Shown here: positions 7,773 to 16,274 of the stretch, in pieces
How the letters are laid out: each line of letters opens with the position of its first letter
How positions within the stretch are numbered: position 1 is the first letter of the stretch
Assembly (NCBI GenBank): GCA_031406155.1
Contig: JANOGW010000077.1
Coordinates: 35,584 to 99,583, forward strand
DNA length: 64,000 nucleotides
Source of the DNA: JACMNW01 sp031406155
GTDB taxonomy: Bacteria; Pseudomonadota; Alphaproteobacteria; Rhodobacterales; Rhodobacteraceae
Direction: 5' to 3'
Translations under genes and position numbers: made by a program
The notes under the pieces: model-generated
Told to the model about the DNA's origin: nothing
The model's input: the letters and a program-made list of their open reading frames with translations, nothing else
Database searches by the model: none

Positions 7773-8891
7773 ATGGGAAAGCAGATGAAAGACGAACGCG
7801 CGCATTTACAGCTTTTCGATCTGATCGCCCGCGACTGGCAGCTGGCCTCGCCCGTTACGGGGGTGACCTTCAACGCGGCCAGCAGCGCCGTGGCGTTCGC
7901 TTGTGCCGATGGCACGGTTCATCTGGCGGCAACCGCCGACAAGGACAGCCCAAACATCCGGGTCAGGCGGGCGCTTGACACCGGTCGCCTGACAATCGCG
8001 CCGCGCAACAAGGCCTTCGCCCCGCTGAAAGCCGCCGATTACACCGACGGGCGAAACACCCCCGTAGTGCCGAACGGGTCAGTGAACTTTGCCTTCGCCA
8101 AGGTAAACGGCCGCGTGAACACCCTGACCCCGAGCGGCATTGCCATGCACCTGCCCGCCAAGGTCCCCGGTCCAATCGGTGCTGTCGCCCTGACAACGGA
8201 TGGCGCAACGATGGCCTGTGCCTGCGGCAGTGATGTCCATGTCACCGCAACCGATGCCGACCAGAAAAGCCACGTGGCAGCCCCTGCCCTCGTGACCGCA
8301 CTGGCATTTTCCCCGGATGGCGAAACGCTGGCCGTGGCGCATCACGACGGTGTGTCGCGCTGGTCGGTGGCAGCACTGGACCGACCGCCGGTCGAGACTT
8401 CGCTTGCCGGATCGCCAACGGGCCTGCTGTTCAGCGATGACGGCGCATGGCTTGCAATGACGCTGCAATCGGGCGGCTTTTGCCTAATCGACACCGCCAG
8501 CAACAGAACCCACCCGCATGGCAATTTCCCCGCCCCGGTTCGCAGCCTCGCCTTTGGCGGCCCTACCAATACCATCGCAGCCGCAGGCGCATTCCGGGTG
8601 GCCGCATGGCAACTTGACGACCAGCGCGACATCATATCCGGCAAGGCCGGGCTGGTGCTGATCAACGCCGTCGCCACCTGCCCCACCCGCAATCTGATCG
8701 CGGTCGGCTATGCCAATGGCTTGCTCAGCTTGGCGGAAATTGGCCGCCCGTCGGAAATTCTGCTGCGCGAAGACACCGGCAGCGGCATCACTGCATTGGC
8801 TTGGTCCGCCAACGGCACGTATCTCGCACTCGCCGGCGCCGATGGCTCTGCCGCGTTGATCGAGTTTCCCGACAGCATGTTCAAATCGTGA
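7773..8891 (+). CDS. WD40-like beta-propeller protein
   Basis: 372 residues from the ATG at 7773, with GGGGGGCGG upstream; ATG 7785 is a possible alternative. At least five repeats of about 40-45 residues are visible, each with a hydrophobic strand, a P/N-D/N-G turn and a second strand: LAFSPDGETLAVAHHDGVS, LLFSDDGAWLAMTLQSGG, LAFGGPTNTIAAAGAFRVA, CPTRNLIAVGYANGLLSL, LAWSANGTYLALAGADGSA. This is the pattern of a WD40-type propeller, usually a protein-protein scaffold. No signal peptide, so cytoplasmic. It sits between a coiled-coil gene and a 72-residue gene, all between the monooxygenase and its regulator. A role in assembling the oxygenase is speculation. Confidence 0.8.
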   Translation: MGKQMKDERAHLQLFDLIARDWQLASPVTGVTFNAASSAVAFACADGTVHLAATADKDSPNIRVRRALDTGRLTIAPRNKAFAPLKAADYTDGRNTPVVPNGSVNFAFAKVNGRVNTLTPSGIAMHLPAKVPGPIGAVALTTDGATMACACGSDVHVTATDADQKSHVAAPALVTALAFSPDGETLAVAHHDGVSRWSVAALDRPPVETSLAGSPTGLLFSDDGAWLAMTLQSGGFCLIDTASNRTHPHGNFPAPVRSLAFGGPTNTIAAAGAFRVAAWQLDDQRDIISGKAGLVLINAVATCPTRNLIAVGYANGLLSLAEIGRPSEILLREDTGSGITALAWSANGTYLALAGADGSAALIEFPDSMFKS

Positions 8892-8902
8892 AAGGCATGA
8901 CA

Positions 8903-9121
8903 ATGGCCCCTGAAAAATCTGTTGAGCTGACCGCCGAAGAAAAAAGCAAAGATGCGTTCTTTCAACGCATTGCCCTGATCGGCGAAGAAATGATCGCAGC
9001 ACATGGCCGCGAATTTGCCACGGGTGCATTCGTTCTGGCCGCCCGCTGGATCAGCGAAGGCCGCATGGGTGCAAAGGTCGCGGCCCCGCCCGACACCCGC
9101 ACTGCTCCCCGGCCAAGCTGA
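8903..9121 (+). CDS. Small conserved-looking protein, unknown function
   Basis: 72 residues beginning MAPEKSVELTAEEKSKDAFF. The ATG at 8903 has AAAGG seven bases upstream, overlapping the end of the WD40-like gene; an in-frame ATG at 8897 is too close to that site. The chain is mostly helical and acidic at the N-terminus (AEEKSKDAFFQRIALIGEEMIAAHG) and ends in a proline-rich tail. Tight spacing (11 bases after the previous stop) implies co-translation with the propeller. No family recognised. Confidence 0.6.
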   Translation: MAPEKSVELTAEEKSKDAFFQRIALIGEEMIAAHGREFATGAFVLAARWISEGRMGAKVAAPPDTRTAPRPS

Positions 9122-9151
9122 CCGCTGCGCAAACCGTGAGTGTAAAGAAGC

Positions 9152-9223
9152 GTTACAGATTTGACAGTTCTGCGACAGCGCTTGTTCAGATGCGCACGAA
9201 TCGACAACTTGTGTTACAGATTT
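9152..9223 (+). promoter_or_regulatory. Two GTTACAGATTT boxes upstream of the 9277 gene
   Basis: GTTACAGATTT occurs at 9152-9162 and 9213-9223, 61 bases apart (about six helical turns). The 8-mer GTTACAGA is the same core, in the same orientation to transcription, as the repeats in front of mimA. This suggests one regulator controls both units. The intergenic stretch 9122-9276 holds no gene. Confidence 0.4.
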
Positions 9224-9276
9224 AGCGTCTCTGCGGCATTCTGACGCTGTGGAGAAAATCGGGGGAGTGTGCTTGC

Positions 9277-9753
9277 TTGGACATCATCTCTAAGAAAAGC
9301 GGACCTAGAGCAGAAGATCGGCAAGCCAAGGAACACCTCCAGCGCAACTGGGGCACGATCGAAAAGCTTGCTGATACGCTAAGCGGGGGGAAATACTCCG
9401 CTGACAAGGCACGCAAGGCCGCGGCCCCGCCAAAGGCACAAGGGCTGATCATCGTCGATCAGGGACGTCCGCGACTGGCCGACGATCCTGTTCCCTATCT
9501 GCGCATCAGCACCAATGGCCGCGTGGTCATCGCTGACAACAGTTCCGGCATCCAGATGCATTTTCTGGGCCAACTGAAACGCATCAACGGCGAGGTACGC
9601 TTAATCATCGCCACCACGGAAAACGGCTTTTTCACCCCGCTCGATCCCGATCTTCACGACAAGATTGCCGATCTGGCAGGTGTGACCGTCAATCGCAGCT
9701 ACTCTGAAGACGATCTGGCAGAAGATATCAAGACGCGACTTCAGATCGCATAA
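9277..9753 (+). CDS. Hypothetical cytosolic protein with TTG start
   Basis: 158 residues starting at TTG 9277, the first in-frame start after GGGGGAG at 9261-9267. The N-terminal 45 residues are basic and helical (DIISKKSGPRAEDRQAKEHL); residues 50-150 look like a small alpha/beta domain with strands GLIIVDQGRP, RVVIADNSSG and EVRLIIATTENG, ending in a helix. No signal peptide or known catalytic motif. It lies 98 bases upstream of the regulator gene and downstream of two putative operator boxes shared with the monooxygenase promoter, so it may belong to the same regulon. I do not recognise the family; the start codon is the weak point. Confidence 0.6.
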   Translation: MDIISKKSGPRAEDRQAKEHLQRNWGTIEKLADTLSGGKYSADKARKAAAPPKAQGLIIVDQGRPRLADDPVPYLRISTNGRVVIADNSSGIQMHFLGQLKRINGEVRLIIATTENGFFTPLDPDLHDKIADLAGVTVNRSYSEDDLAEDIKTRLQIA

Positions 9754-9851
9754 CACAATGATTATCAAATAAAGCACCGGGGAATAATCTCCAATCAGGC
9801 GAATGCGTCGTTTGCATGAGAAACTACGAATAAGTCCACGGGAGGGGATTT

Positions 9852-11846
9852 ATGATGAGTTCGAACCTGCACTCCGTGTCCTCGAGATCCCGTCTGGGCT
9901 TCGATTTCTCTGAAATTGATCCGCAAGAAACCTCCAAGGCCTGGAACCGGTTTCTGGCGAACCGGAATACCCCCAGCCTGCCGTTGACCGGGGTGCGATC
10001 CGTCATCTACCAATCGTGGATCCGCAGCAACACGACCGGGATCAGGCCTGAACAGTTTGCCGCCCCGTCGCTGCAACGCAACACGCCGATCAGCAAATCC
10101 ACCTATGATCACGCTGAATTGCGCCGCGCCACCCGCGCGTCGCTGACGCAGATTGGCGAGTTGTTGTCGGGCGCCGAAGCCATGCTGATCCTGACCGATG
10201 CGAATGGCATCATCCTTGAAACCGTCGGCGACAATTCCACCCTTACCAAAGCCAGCAAGATCAACCTCAGCGTCGGCGGATTATGGAGCGAGCATGACGC
10301 CGGCACCAATGGCATCGGCACCGCACTTTGGGCCGGCGAGCCGGTCTATGTCCACGGCGAGGAGCATTTCTGCGAAGGCATGAAAGCGTGGAGTTGTGCC
10401 GCCGCCCCGATCCGTGATCCGATTGACCGAGGCATCATCGGCGTCATCAACCTGTCGGGCCTGACCCGCATCTTCCAAAAACACAACGCCGCCTTTGCCG
10501 CCACCGTCGCCCGCGATATCGAAATTGCGCTGGAACACGAACAGGCCCTGATGAACGTACGACTGATGGAGGCCATCGTCGGCGCATCCCCCACCCGGCA
10601 CGGCGAACCCGCCGATGGTCTGGCGATCGTGGATCGTTTTGGCCGCCTGATCTTCAACCGCAATTCCGGGCTGGAGGCGGGGCGATCTGACCGCGATCTT
10701 GGCCTTGGCGCCCGGTTTCTCGATCTGCGCGAAGGGCTGACCGAGGAGCGCATCCTTGCGTCCCTGCCCGCCGAACACGGCTGTCAGGACATCCGCCTGA
10801 TCGAATTTGATGGCGAGGTAAAGGGCGCGGCTTTGGTTTTCAAGCCAACCTTTCCCTCGTTTTCCCGCCCGATCAAGTCGCCCGTATTGGCAGTTCCCGG
10901 GGTTCATATCCACGGGACCGACCTGAAAATCGTCGGCAAGAGCGACGCGATTCTGGAGGCACTGGATACCGCCAACCGCATTGCGGGCGCGAACATGCCA
11001 ACCCTGATCGAAGGTCAGACCGGGGTTGGCAAGGAACTTTTTGCGCGTCTGATCCATTCGCAAATGAAACCCGCCAACACGCACCGTTTCAACGCCATCA
11101 ATTGCGGTGCGATCACCCCGAAAATGTTCGACGAGGGGCTGCTACGTCCCCAACAGGGCGACTTTTCCGCCCCGCTTTGCCTTGATGAAATCGGTGAACT
11201 GCCGCCCGACGTGCAGCCGTTCTTGCTGCGCGTGCTGGAAGAACGGTTGACCAGTCTGCATGCGCCTGAGCAGACCGAACCGGCCGTCCGGGTCATCTCT
11301 TTGACCAACCGCATGCTGTTGGACGAGGTAGAGGCGGGGCGGTTCCGCCGCGATCTGTTCTACCGGCTTAGCACCATCATCTTAAAAATTCCGCCGCTGC
11401 GCAAGCGTGGCGAAGACATCTTGCTGATCGCGGAGCATTACAACCGCAAGATCCACACAGAGACGGGCCGCGAGTTGCTGGTGATAGGGTCAGATATCGA
11501 GGACGCCCTGATGGCACATTCGTGGCCGGGCAACGTCCGCGAATTGCGCAACGTAGTATCGGGGCTGCATTATCTGTCAAAGTCGCGCAGGGTCAGTCTG
11601 GCCGACCTTCCACGCGAGATTTCTGCGCCACCGCCAACCGGTGCCCTGCAGTCCGAAGCCGCGCAGGAACAGCGGCAAGCACAGGCACAATCCCTGAAGC
11701 ATGCGGAGGTTCTGCTGATCGAAAGCTCGCTCAAGCGGCATCACGGCAACATCAGCCATACCGCACAAGAGTTGGGCATTTCCAGGCCGACCCTTTACCG
11801 CAAGATAAAAAGCATGGGGCTTCGGTTGGAACCCAACGACGCCTGA
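9852..11846 (+). CDS. AcoR-type AAA+ transcription activator lacking the GAFTGA loop
   Basis: 664 residues, with GGAGGGG just upstream (ATG 9852 or 9855). Residues ~80-235 form an AcoR/DhaR-type GAF sensor (WSEHDAGTNGIGTAL, CAAAPIRDP). The AAA+ domain (~355-585) has Walker A GQTGVGKE (388-395), Walker B CLDEIGELP (about 443-451) and arginine-finger FRRDLFYRLS. A Fis-type HTH closes the protein (NISHTAQELGISRPTLYRK, 633-651). Between NCGAI (417-421) and Walker B only ~20 residues remain, where sigma-54 activators have ~45 including GAFTGA; that loop is absent. Such proteins (for example NtrC of Rhodobacter capsulatus) work with sigma-70 polymerase. Position and family indicate it controls the monooxygenase operon. 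Confidence 0.9.
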   Translation: MMSSNLHSVSSRSRLGFDFSEIDPQETSKAWNRFLANRNTPSLPLTGVRSVIYQSWIRSNTTGIRPEQFAAPSLQRNTPISKSTYDHAELRRATRASLTQIGELLSGAEAMLILTDANGIILETVGDNSTLTKASKINLSVGGLWSEHDAGTNGIGTALWAGEPVYVHGEEHFCEGMKAWSCAAAPIRDPIDRGIIGVINLSGLTRIFQKHNAAFAATVARDIEIALEHEQALMNVRLMEAIVGASPTRHGEPADGLAIVDRFGRLIFNRNSGLEAGRSDRDLGLGARFLDLREGLTEERILASLPAEHGCQDIRLIEFDGEVKGAALVFKPTFPSFSRPIKSPVLAVPGVHIHGTDLKIVGKSDAILEALDTANRIAGANMPTLIEGQTGVGKELFARLIHSQMKPANTHRFNAINCGAITPKMFDEGLLRPQQGDFSAPLCLDEIGELPPDVQPFLLRVLEERLTSLHAPEQTEPAVRVISLTNRMLLDEVEAGRFRRDLFYRLSTIILKIPPLRKRGEDILLIAEHYNRKIHTETGRELLVIGSDIEDALMAHSWPGNVRELRNVVSGLHYLSKSRRVSLADLPREISAPPPTGALQSEAAQEQRQAQAQSLKHAEVLLIESSLKRHHGNISHTAQELGISRPTLYRKIKSMGLRLEPNDA

Positions 11847-11903
11847 CCGCAAAGAACCCGCGCATTTCTACCGGGCAGGATGCAAGATATCAGGTGCGGT
11901 CCT

Positions 11904-13268
11904 TTACCCCAGCCGTTCCAGCAATTTGCAATATGCCGTCTGCCCGGTTCTGAAGTTTGACAGCCGGAAGAATTCGTTCGGGGCGTGCAGGTTTTCATCG
12001 TTCATGCCAAAGGCAAAGACGGTGGCGTGGATGCCCAACTCGTTCAGCAACATGGTCATCACCGGGATCGAGCCGCCGGTGCGGATGATGTAGGGGGGCT
12101 TGCCGTAAACCTCGGCCAGAACCTCGGCCGCCGCCGTGCTGGAGTTGTGGCCGTGCGGAACCAGAAACGGGTCGGCGCTGCCTGCCAGCCGGTCGACAGT
12201 CACGCGCAGGCCTTTCGGGCAATGCGCCTCGATATGGGCTTTCAAAAGTGCATAAATATGGTCAGGGCGCTGGTTTGCGACAAGGCGGCAGGTCACCTTG
12301 GCAAACGCCTGCGCCGGCAGGACGGTCTTGATGCCGTTGCCCTGCCAGCCGCCCCAGATGCCGTTCAACTCGAACGTAGGCCGCGCCCAAAGACGTTCGC
12401 GGGTGGTGTAGCCCTCTTCGCCAAAGACGTCAGGCACGCCAAGATCGGCGATGTATTTCGCTTCGTCAAACGGCACGCGGGCAATGGCGGAACGGTCTTC
12501 CGCAGTCAGGTCGATCACATCATTGTAAAATCCCGCGACGTTGATCTTGCCATCCAGTCCTTTCATAGAGGCGATGATATGCGACAGGCCTTGAATGGGG
12601 TTGGCGATGCCGCCGCCCTGCTGACCGGAATGTTGGTCACCCTTGGCCCCGATTACCGTGATCTGCGCCGCAACCAGACCCTTCAGGCCGGTGATCAGGT
12701 TCGGCTGATCTTCGCCCCATTGGCTGCCATCGGCGGAAAAGATCATGTCGGCTTTCAGAAGCGCGCCATTAGCCTTGATGAAGGACGCCAAGTGCGGCGA
12801 CCCGATTTCCTCTTGCCCCTCGAAGAAAAACTTCACGTTGACGGGCAGGCGACCGGTGGTTTTCAGCATCGCCTCCGCTGCAAGAATTGGGATAAACATG
12901 CCGCCCTTGTCATCCGACGCGCCGCGCCCCCAGACCTTGCCATCGCGCACTTCGGGGGCAAACGGCGGGGTTTGCCACAGATCAAACGGTTCGGCGGGTT
13001 GCACATCAAAATGGCCGTAGATCAGCACCGTGGGCTTGTCCGGCCCGGCATGAAGCCAGTCGCCATAAACCACGGGGTGGCCGTCTGTCGGCATCATGCA
13101 CACGTTTTCCACGCCCGCAGCCCGCAGCCGGTCGACGACCCAGTTGCCCGCGGTAACCACATCGGCGACATGGGCATCTATGGCGGAAACTGACGGGATG
13201 CGGACGAAATCCAGCAGCTCATCAACGAAACGCGGCTGGTTGACATCAAGATATTCGGCCCAGTTCAT
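11904..13268 (-). CDS. M20 family dipeptidase
   Basis: 454 residues from ATG 13268, with GAAAGGA six bases upstream. Dizinc site motifs of the M20 (ArgE/DapE/CNDP) family are visible: VLIYGHFDVQPAEP (His, Asp), GRGASDDKGG (bridging Asp), EGQEEIGSP (catalytic Glu pair), a metal Asp in SADGSQWG, and a C-terminal His in LHAPNEF. The lid domain contains GDQHSGQQGGG. Length fits the cytosolic dipeptidase group. It is the last gene of the amide/peptide operon, 12 bases after the preceding M20 gene, and would cleave dipeptides delivered by the adjacent ABC importer. The regulator gene to its right is convergent. Confidence 0.9.
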   Translation of the reverse strand: MNWAEYLDVNQPRFVDELLDFVRIPSVSAIDAHVADVVTAGNWVVDRLRAAGVENVCMMPTDGHPVVYGDWLHAGPDKPTVLIYGHFDVQPAEPFDLWQTPPFAPEVRDGKVWGRGASDDKGGMFIPILAAEAMLKTTGRLPVNVKFFFEGQEEIGSPHLASFIKANGALLKADMIFSADGSQWGEDQPNLITGLKGLVAAQITVIGAKGDQHSGQQGGGIANPIQGLSHIIASMKGLDGKINVAGFYNDVIDLTAEDRSAIARVPFDEAKYIADLGVPDVFGEEGYTTRERLWARPTFELNGIWGGWQGNGIKTVLPAQAFAKVTCRLVANQRPDHIYALLKAHIEAHCPKGLRVTVDRLAGSADPFLVPHGHNSSTAAAEVLAEVYGKPPYIIRTGGSIPVMTMLLNELGIHATVFAFGMNDENLHAPNEFFRLSNFRTGQTAYCKLLERLG

Positions 13269-13279
13269 AGCTAATCCTT

Positions 13280-14452
13280 TCAAGCGGCAGGCATCCGGGT
13301 TTCGACCAGTTCGGCCCAGTACGACGCGCCATAAGGGATAGCCTCGTCATTGAAGTTGTATTCCGGATGGTGCACCTCGGCGGTGTTGCCATTGCCGACT
13401 TGGATATAAGCGCCGGGGCAGGCTTGCAGCATATAGGCAAAATCCTCGCCCCCCATGATGGCGGGGCAGTTGGTATCAACGCCGTTCGGGCCTGCGATTT
13501 TGGCTGCGACATCGGCAGCGAATTGGGTTTCGCGGTCGGCATTCACCATCGAAGGGTAACCCGGTTTCCAGTCGATCTGAACGCTGCCGCCGAAAGCCTG
13601 GACCGTGCTGGAGACGATGATCTTGCACCTTTCCTCGGCCATCTTGCGGACCGCCGCGTCAAAGGTCCGGATGGTGCCGCGAACCTCGACGCGTTCGGGG
13701 ATGACATTCCACGCCTCGGATTCCGTGCGCAGCGAGGTGACAGAGACGACGACGGATTCCAGCGGATCGGTGTTGCGTGAGACGATGGTTTGCAGCGTCA
13801 TCACGATTTGCGAGGCCATGACGGTGGTATCGACAGTGCGGTGCGGATAAGCGGCGTGGCCACCCTTGCCGGACAGGCGCAGGGTGAAATTGTCGGTCGC
13901 GGCATAAAACGGCCCGGGCTTGATGGAGAATTGCCCGACCGGAAGACCGGGTGAGTTGTGCATGCCGTAGATTTCCTTGATGCCGAAGCGCGGGATCAAT
14001 CCGTCTTTGACCATGGCTTCACCGCCAGCGCCGCCTTCTTCGGCGGGTTGAAAAACTACGGCGACGGCACCGTCGAAATTGCGGGTTTCAGCCAGATATT
14101 TGGCCGCCCCAAGCAGCATCGCGGTATGCCCGTCATGGCCGCAGGCATGCATCTTGCCGGGAGTTTTGGACGCATAGGGCAGGCCCGTCGCCTCCAGTAT
14201 CGGCAGGGCGTCCATATCGGCACGCAGACCCACGACATGGCCGCGCGTGTCGGTCTTGCCCTTTATCAGGCCGACGACGCCGGTGCGACCGATCCCCTCG
14301 ACCACCTCGTCGCAGCCAAACTCGCGCAGGCGGGCGGCGACGGTGGCGGCAGTGCGATGGGTGTCATACATGAGTTCGGGGTTTTCGTGCAGGTCACGCC
14401 GCCAAGCGGTGATTTCGGCTTGCATTTCGGACAGACGGTTCTTGATCGGCAT
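13280..14452 (-). CDS. M20D amidohydrolase/carboxypeptidase (hippurate hydrolase-like)
   Basis: 390 residues. The ATG at 14452 has AAGGAGG six bases upstream. Motifs of the HipO/AmhX group of M20 peptidases are present: LRADMDALPI, MHACGHDGHTAML (metal His/Asp), FQPAEEGGAGGEAMV (catalytic Glu), MHNSPGLPVGQF, and near the C-terminus IMGGEDFAYMLQ. These enzymes remove N-acyl groups from amino acids, e.g. hippurate or indole-acetyl amino acids. It lies 10 bases after the ABC ATPase gene and 12 before the second M20 gene, with which it may act in series. Exact substrate unknown. Confidence 0.9.
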   Translation of the reverse strand: MPIKNRLSEMQAEITAWRRDLHENPELMYDTHRTAATVAARLREFGCDEVVEGIGRTGVVGLIKGKTDTRGHVVGLRADMDALPILEATGLPYASKTPGKMHACGHDGHTAMLLGAAKYLAETRNFDGAVAVVFQPAEEGGAGGEAMVKDGLIPRFGIKEIYGMHNSPGLPVGQFSIKPGPFYAATDNFTLRLSGKGGHAAYPHRTVDTTVMASQIVMTLQTIVSRNTDPLESVVVSVTSLRTESEAWNVIPERVEVRGTIRTFDAAVRKMAEERCKIIVSSTVQAFGGSVQIDWKPGYPSMVNADRETQFAADVAAKIAGPNGVDTNCPAIMGGEDFAYMLQACPGAYIQVGNGNTAEVHHPEYNFNDEAIPYGASYWAELVETRMPAA

Positions 14453-14462
14453 GGTTCCTCCT

Positions 14463-16274
14463 TCAGGCCTGCAGGACGTAGTGCCCCGGTGCAACCTGTG
14501 AATACGTGGATGGCGCGGGCTGGTAGCCCAGTGGATAAATGGGTGAACTGATCGGCTTGAATGTCAGGTCATCGGCAAAGCGCCGTTTGTTGGGGTCGGC
14601 AATGGGCACGGCAGACAGCAGCGATTTGGTGTAGGGGTGCGTCGGGCTGTCAAAGATCGCGGCGCGCGGGCCAATCTCGACAATGCGCCCCAGATACATG
14701 ACGCCGACATGATGCGCCACCCGTTCCACAACGGCCATGTCGTGGCTGATGAACAGATAGGACAGGCCCAGATCGTCTTGAAGTTCCATCATAAGGTTCA
14801 GAACCTGCGCCTGAACCGAGACATCAAGCGCGGAAACGGCCTCATCGGCGATGATGAGCTTGGGGTTAAGTGCCAAGGCACGGGCAATGGCGACGCGCTG
14901 GCGCTGCCCGCCAGAAAGTTCATGCGGGAAGCGGTTCATGTAGTCGCGCGGCAGGCGGACGCGGTCGAACAGTTGCAGTACGCGGGCTTCAAGTTCGGCA
15001 CCATGGGCGAGGCCGAAATTCTGGATGGGTTCGGCCACCTGCGCTTTCAGCCGCCGGTAGGGGTTCAGGCTGGCAAAGGGGTCCTGGAACACCATCTGCA
15101 TGTCTGCGCGGGCGCGGCGCAGATCGTGGTGGTTCAACGCGCCGATGTCACGCCCGCCAATCCAGACCTCGCCCGAGGTGGGTTCAACAAGGCGCAGGAT
15201 AGACCGGCCACAACTGGATTTGCCGCAGCCGGATTCGCCGACCAAAGCAAGGGTTTCGCCGACGTTGAGGGCAAAGCTGACATCTTCCACCGCATGAACC
15301 TGCGCCACCGTGCGGCGCAGGATGCCGCCTTTGACGGGGAAGCGGGTGGTCAGGTTTTTCACCTGCAACAACAGTTCAGGCTTGCGGGGTTTGGGGGCAA
15401 TCTGGGCGGCGCGCGCGGCGTCATCGCCAATAAGGCGCATGCGCTCGGGGGCGGGCTTGCCCTTCATCTCGCCCAGCTTCGGCACGGCGGCGAGCAGGGC
15501 TTTGGTGTAATCCTCACGCGGGTGCTCAAAAATCTGCTGAACGGTGCCGGTTTCAACGATGCGCCCGCGATACATGACGACAACGCGGTCGGCCATTTGG
15601 GCGACGACGGCCATATCATGCGTGATGAACAGCACTGCCATACCCTTTTCGCGTTTCAGGCGGTTGATGAGGGCGAGTATTTCGGCCTGAATGGTGACGT
15701 CCAAAGCCGTAGTCGGCTCATCCGCGATCAACAGCTTGGGTTCGCAGGCCATTGCCATGGCGATCACGACGCGCTGGCGCATGCCGCCCGACAACTCGTG
15801 CGGATATTGACGCAAGCGACGTTCAGGCTCCGGGATGCGGACCGATTTCAGCAGGTCCAGCGCGCGGGCCGAGGCCGCTTGTTGGCTTATGCCCTTGTGC
15901 AGCATCAGGCCGTCAGTCAACTGGCGCTCCACCGTGAACACCGGGTTCAGCGCGGTCATCGGTTCCTGAAAGATCATCCCGATTTCGTTGCCGCGCACCC
16001 CGCCCATCACTTGCGGTGAAGCAGCGGCAACATCAAGCGTGCTGCCGTCGGTGCGCACGAAGTTCAGCGCGCCCGCGGTGATCGTACCACCGCCAAATTC
16101 CACCAGCCGCATCAGCGACAGCGAGGTGACCGATTTGCCCGACCCGCTTTCGCCCACGACACACAGCGTTTCGCCGGGCGCTATGGTGAAGGACACATCC
16201 TCCACCCCAACCACAGTACCGCCATCAGTGGCAAATTCGACGCGCAGATGATCGACGGTGACGATGGCGTTCAT
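14463..16274 (-). CDS. Fused peptide ABC transporter ATPases (DppD-DppF type)
   Basis: 603 residues containing two complete ABC ATPase domains. The first has Walker A GESGSGKSV, signature LSGGMRQRV and Walker B LLIADEPTTALD; the second has GESGCGKSS, LSGGQRQRV and LIIADEAVSALD. Each is followed by the oligopeptide/dipeptide C-terminal extension (for example SPTHPYTKSLLSAVP). A single chain replaces separate DppD and DppF. It overlaps the DppC-like permease by four bases (ATGA), so translation is coupled, and is followed by the two M20 hydrolases. Note Ala in place of the usual Pro-Thr after DE in the second Walker B (DEAVSALD), common in DppF. Confidence 0.94.
   Translation of the reverse strand: MNAIVTVDHLRVEFATDGGTVVGVEDVSFTIAPGETLCVVGESGSGKSVTSLSLMRLVEFGGGTITAGALNFVRTDGSTLDVAAASPQVMGGVRGNEIGMIFQEPMTALNPVFTVERQLTDGLMLHKGISQQAASARALDLLKSVRIPEPERRLRQYPHELSGGMRQRVVIAMAMACEPKLLIADEPTTALDVTIQAEILALINRLKREKGMAVLFITHDMAVVAQMADRVVVMYRGRIVETGTVQQIFEHPREDYTKALLAAVPKLGEMKGKPAPERMRLIGDDAARAAQIAPKPRKPELLLQVKNLTTRFPVKGGILRRTVAQVHAVEDVSFALNVGETLALVGESGCGKSSCGRSILRLVEPTSGEVWIGGRDIGALNHHDLRRARADMQMVFQDPFASLNPYRRLKAQVAEPIQNFGLAHGAELEARVLQLFDRVRLPRDYMNRFPHELSGGQRQRVAIARALALNPKLIIADEAVSALDVSVQAQVLNLMMELQDDLGLSYLFISHDMAVVERVAHHVGVMYLGRIVEIGPRAAIFDSPTHPYTKSLLSAVPIADPNKRRFADDLTFKPISSPIYPLGYQPAPSTYSQVAPGHYVLQA

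Noticed and set aside
9262..9277. GGGGAG...TTGCT resembling a sigma-54 promoter on the plus strand
   Set aside because: It overlaps the ribosome site and TTG start of the 9277 gene; transcription would begin inside the gene.
14637..16019. 460-codon plus-strand frame opposite the fused ABC ATPase gene
   Set aside because: Antisense to a certain gene; its length only reflects high GC and codon bias. Similar long frames opposite mimA (5138-6334) and the M20 gene (11985-13193) were dropped for the same reason.
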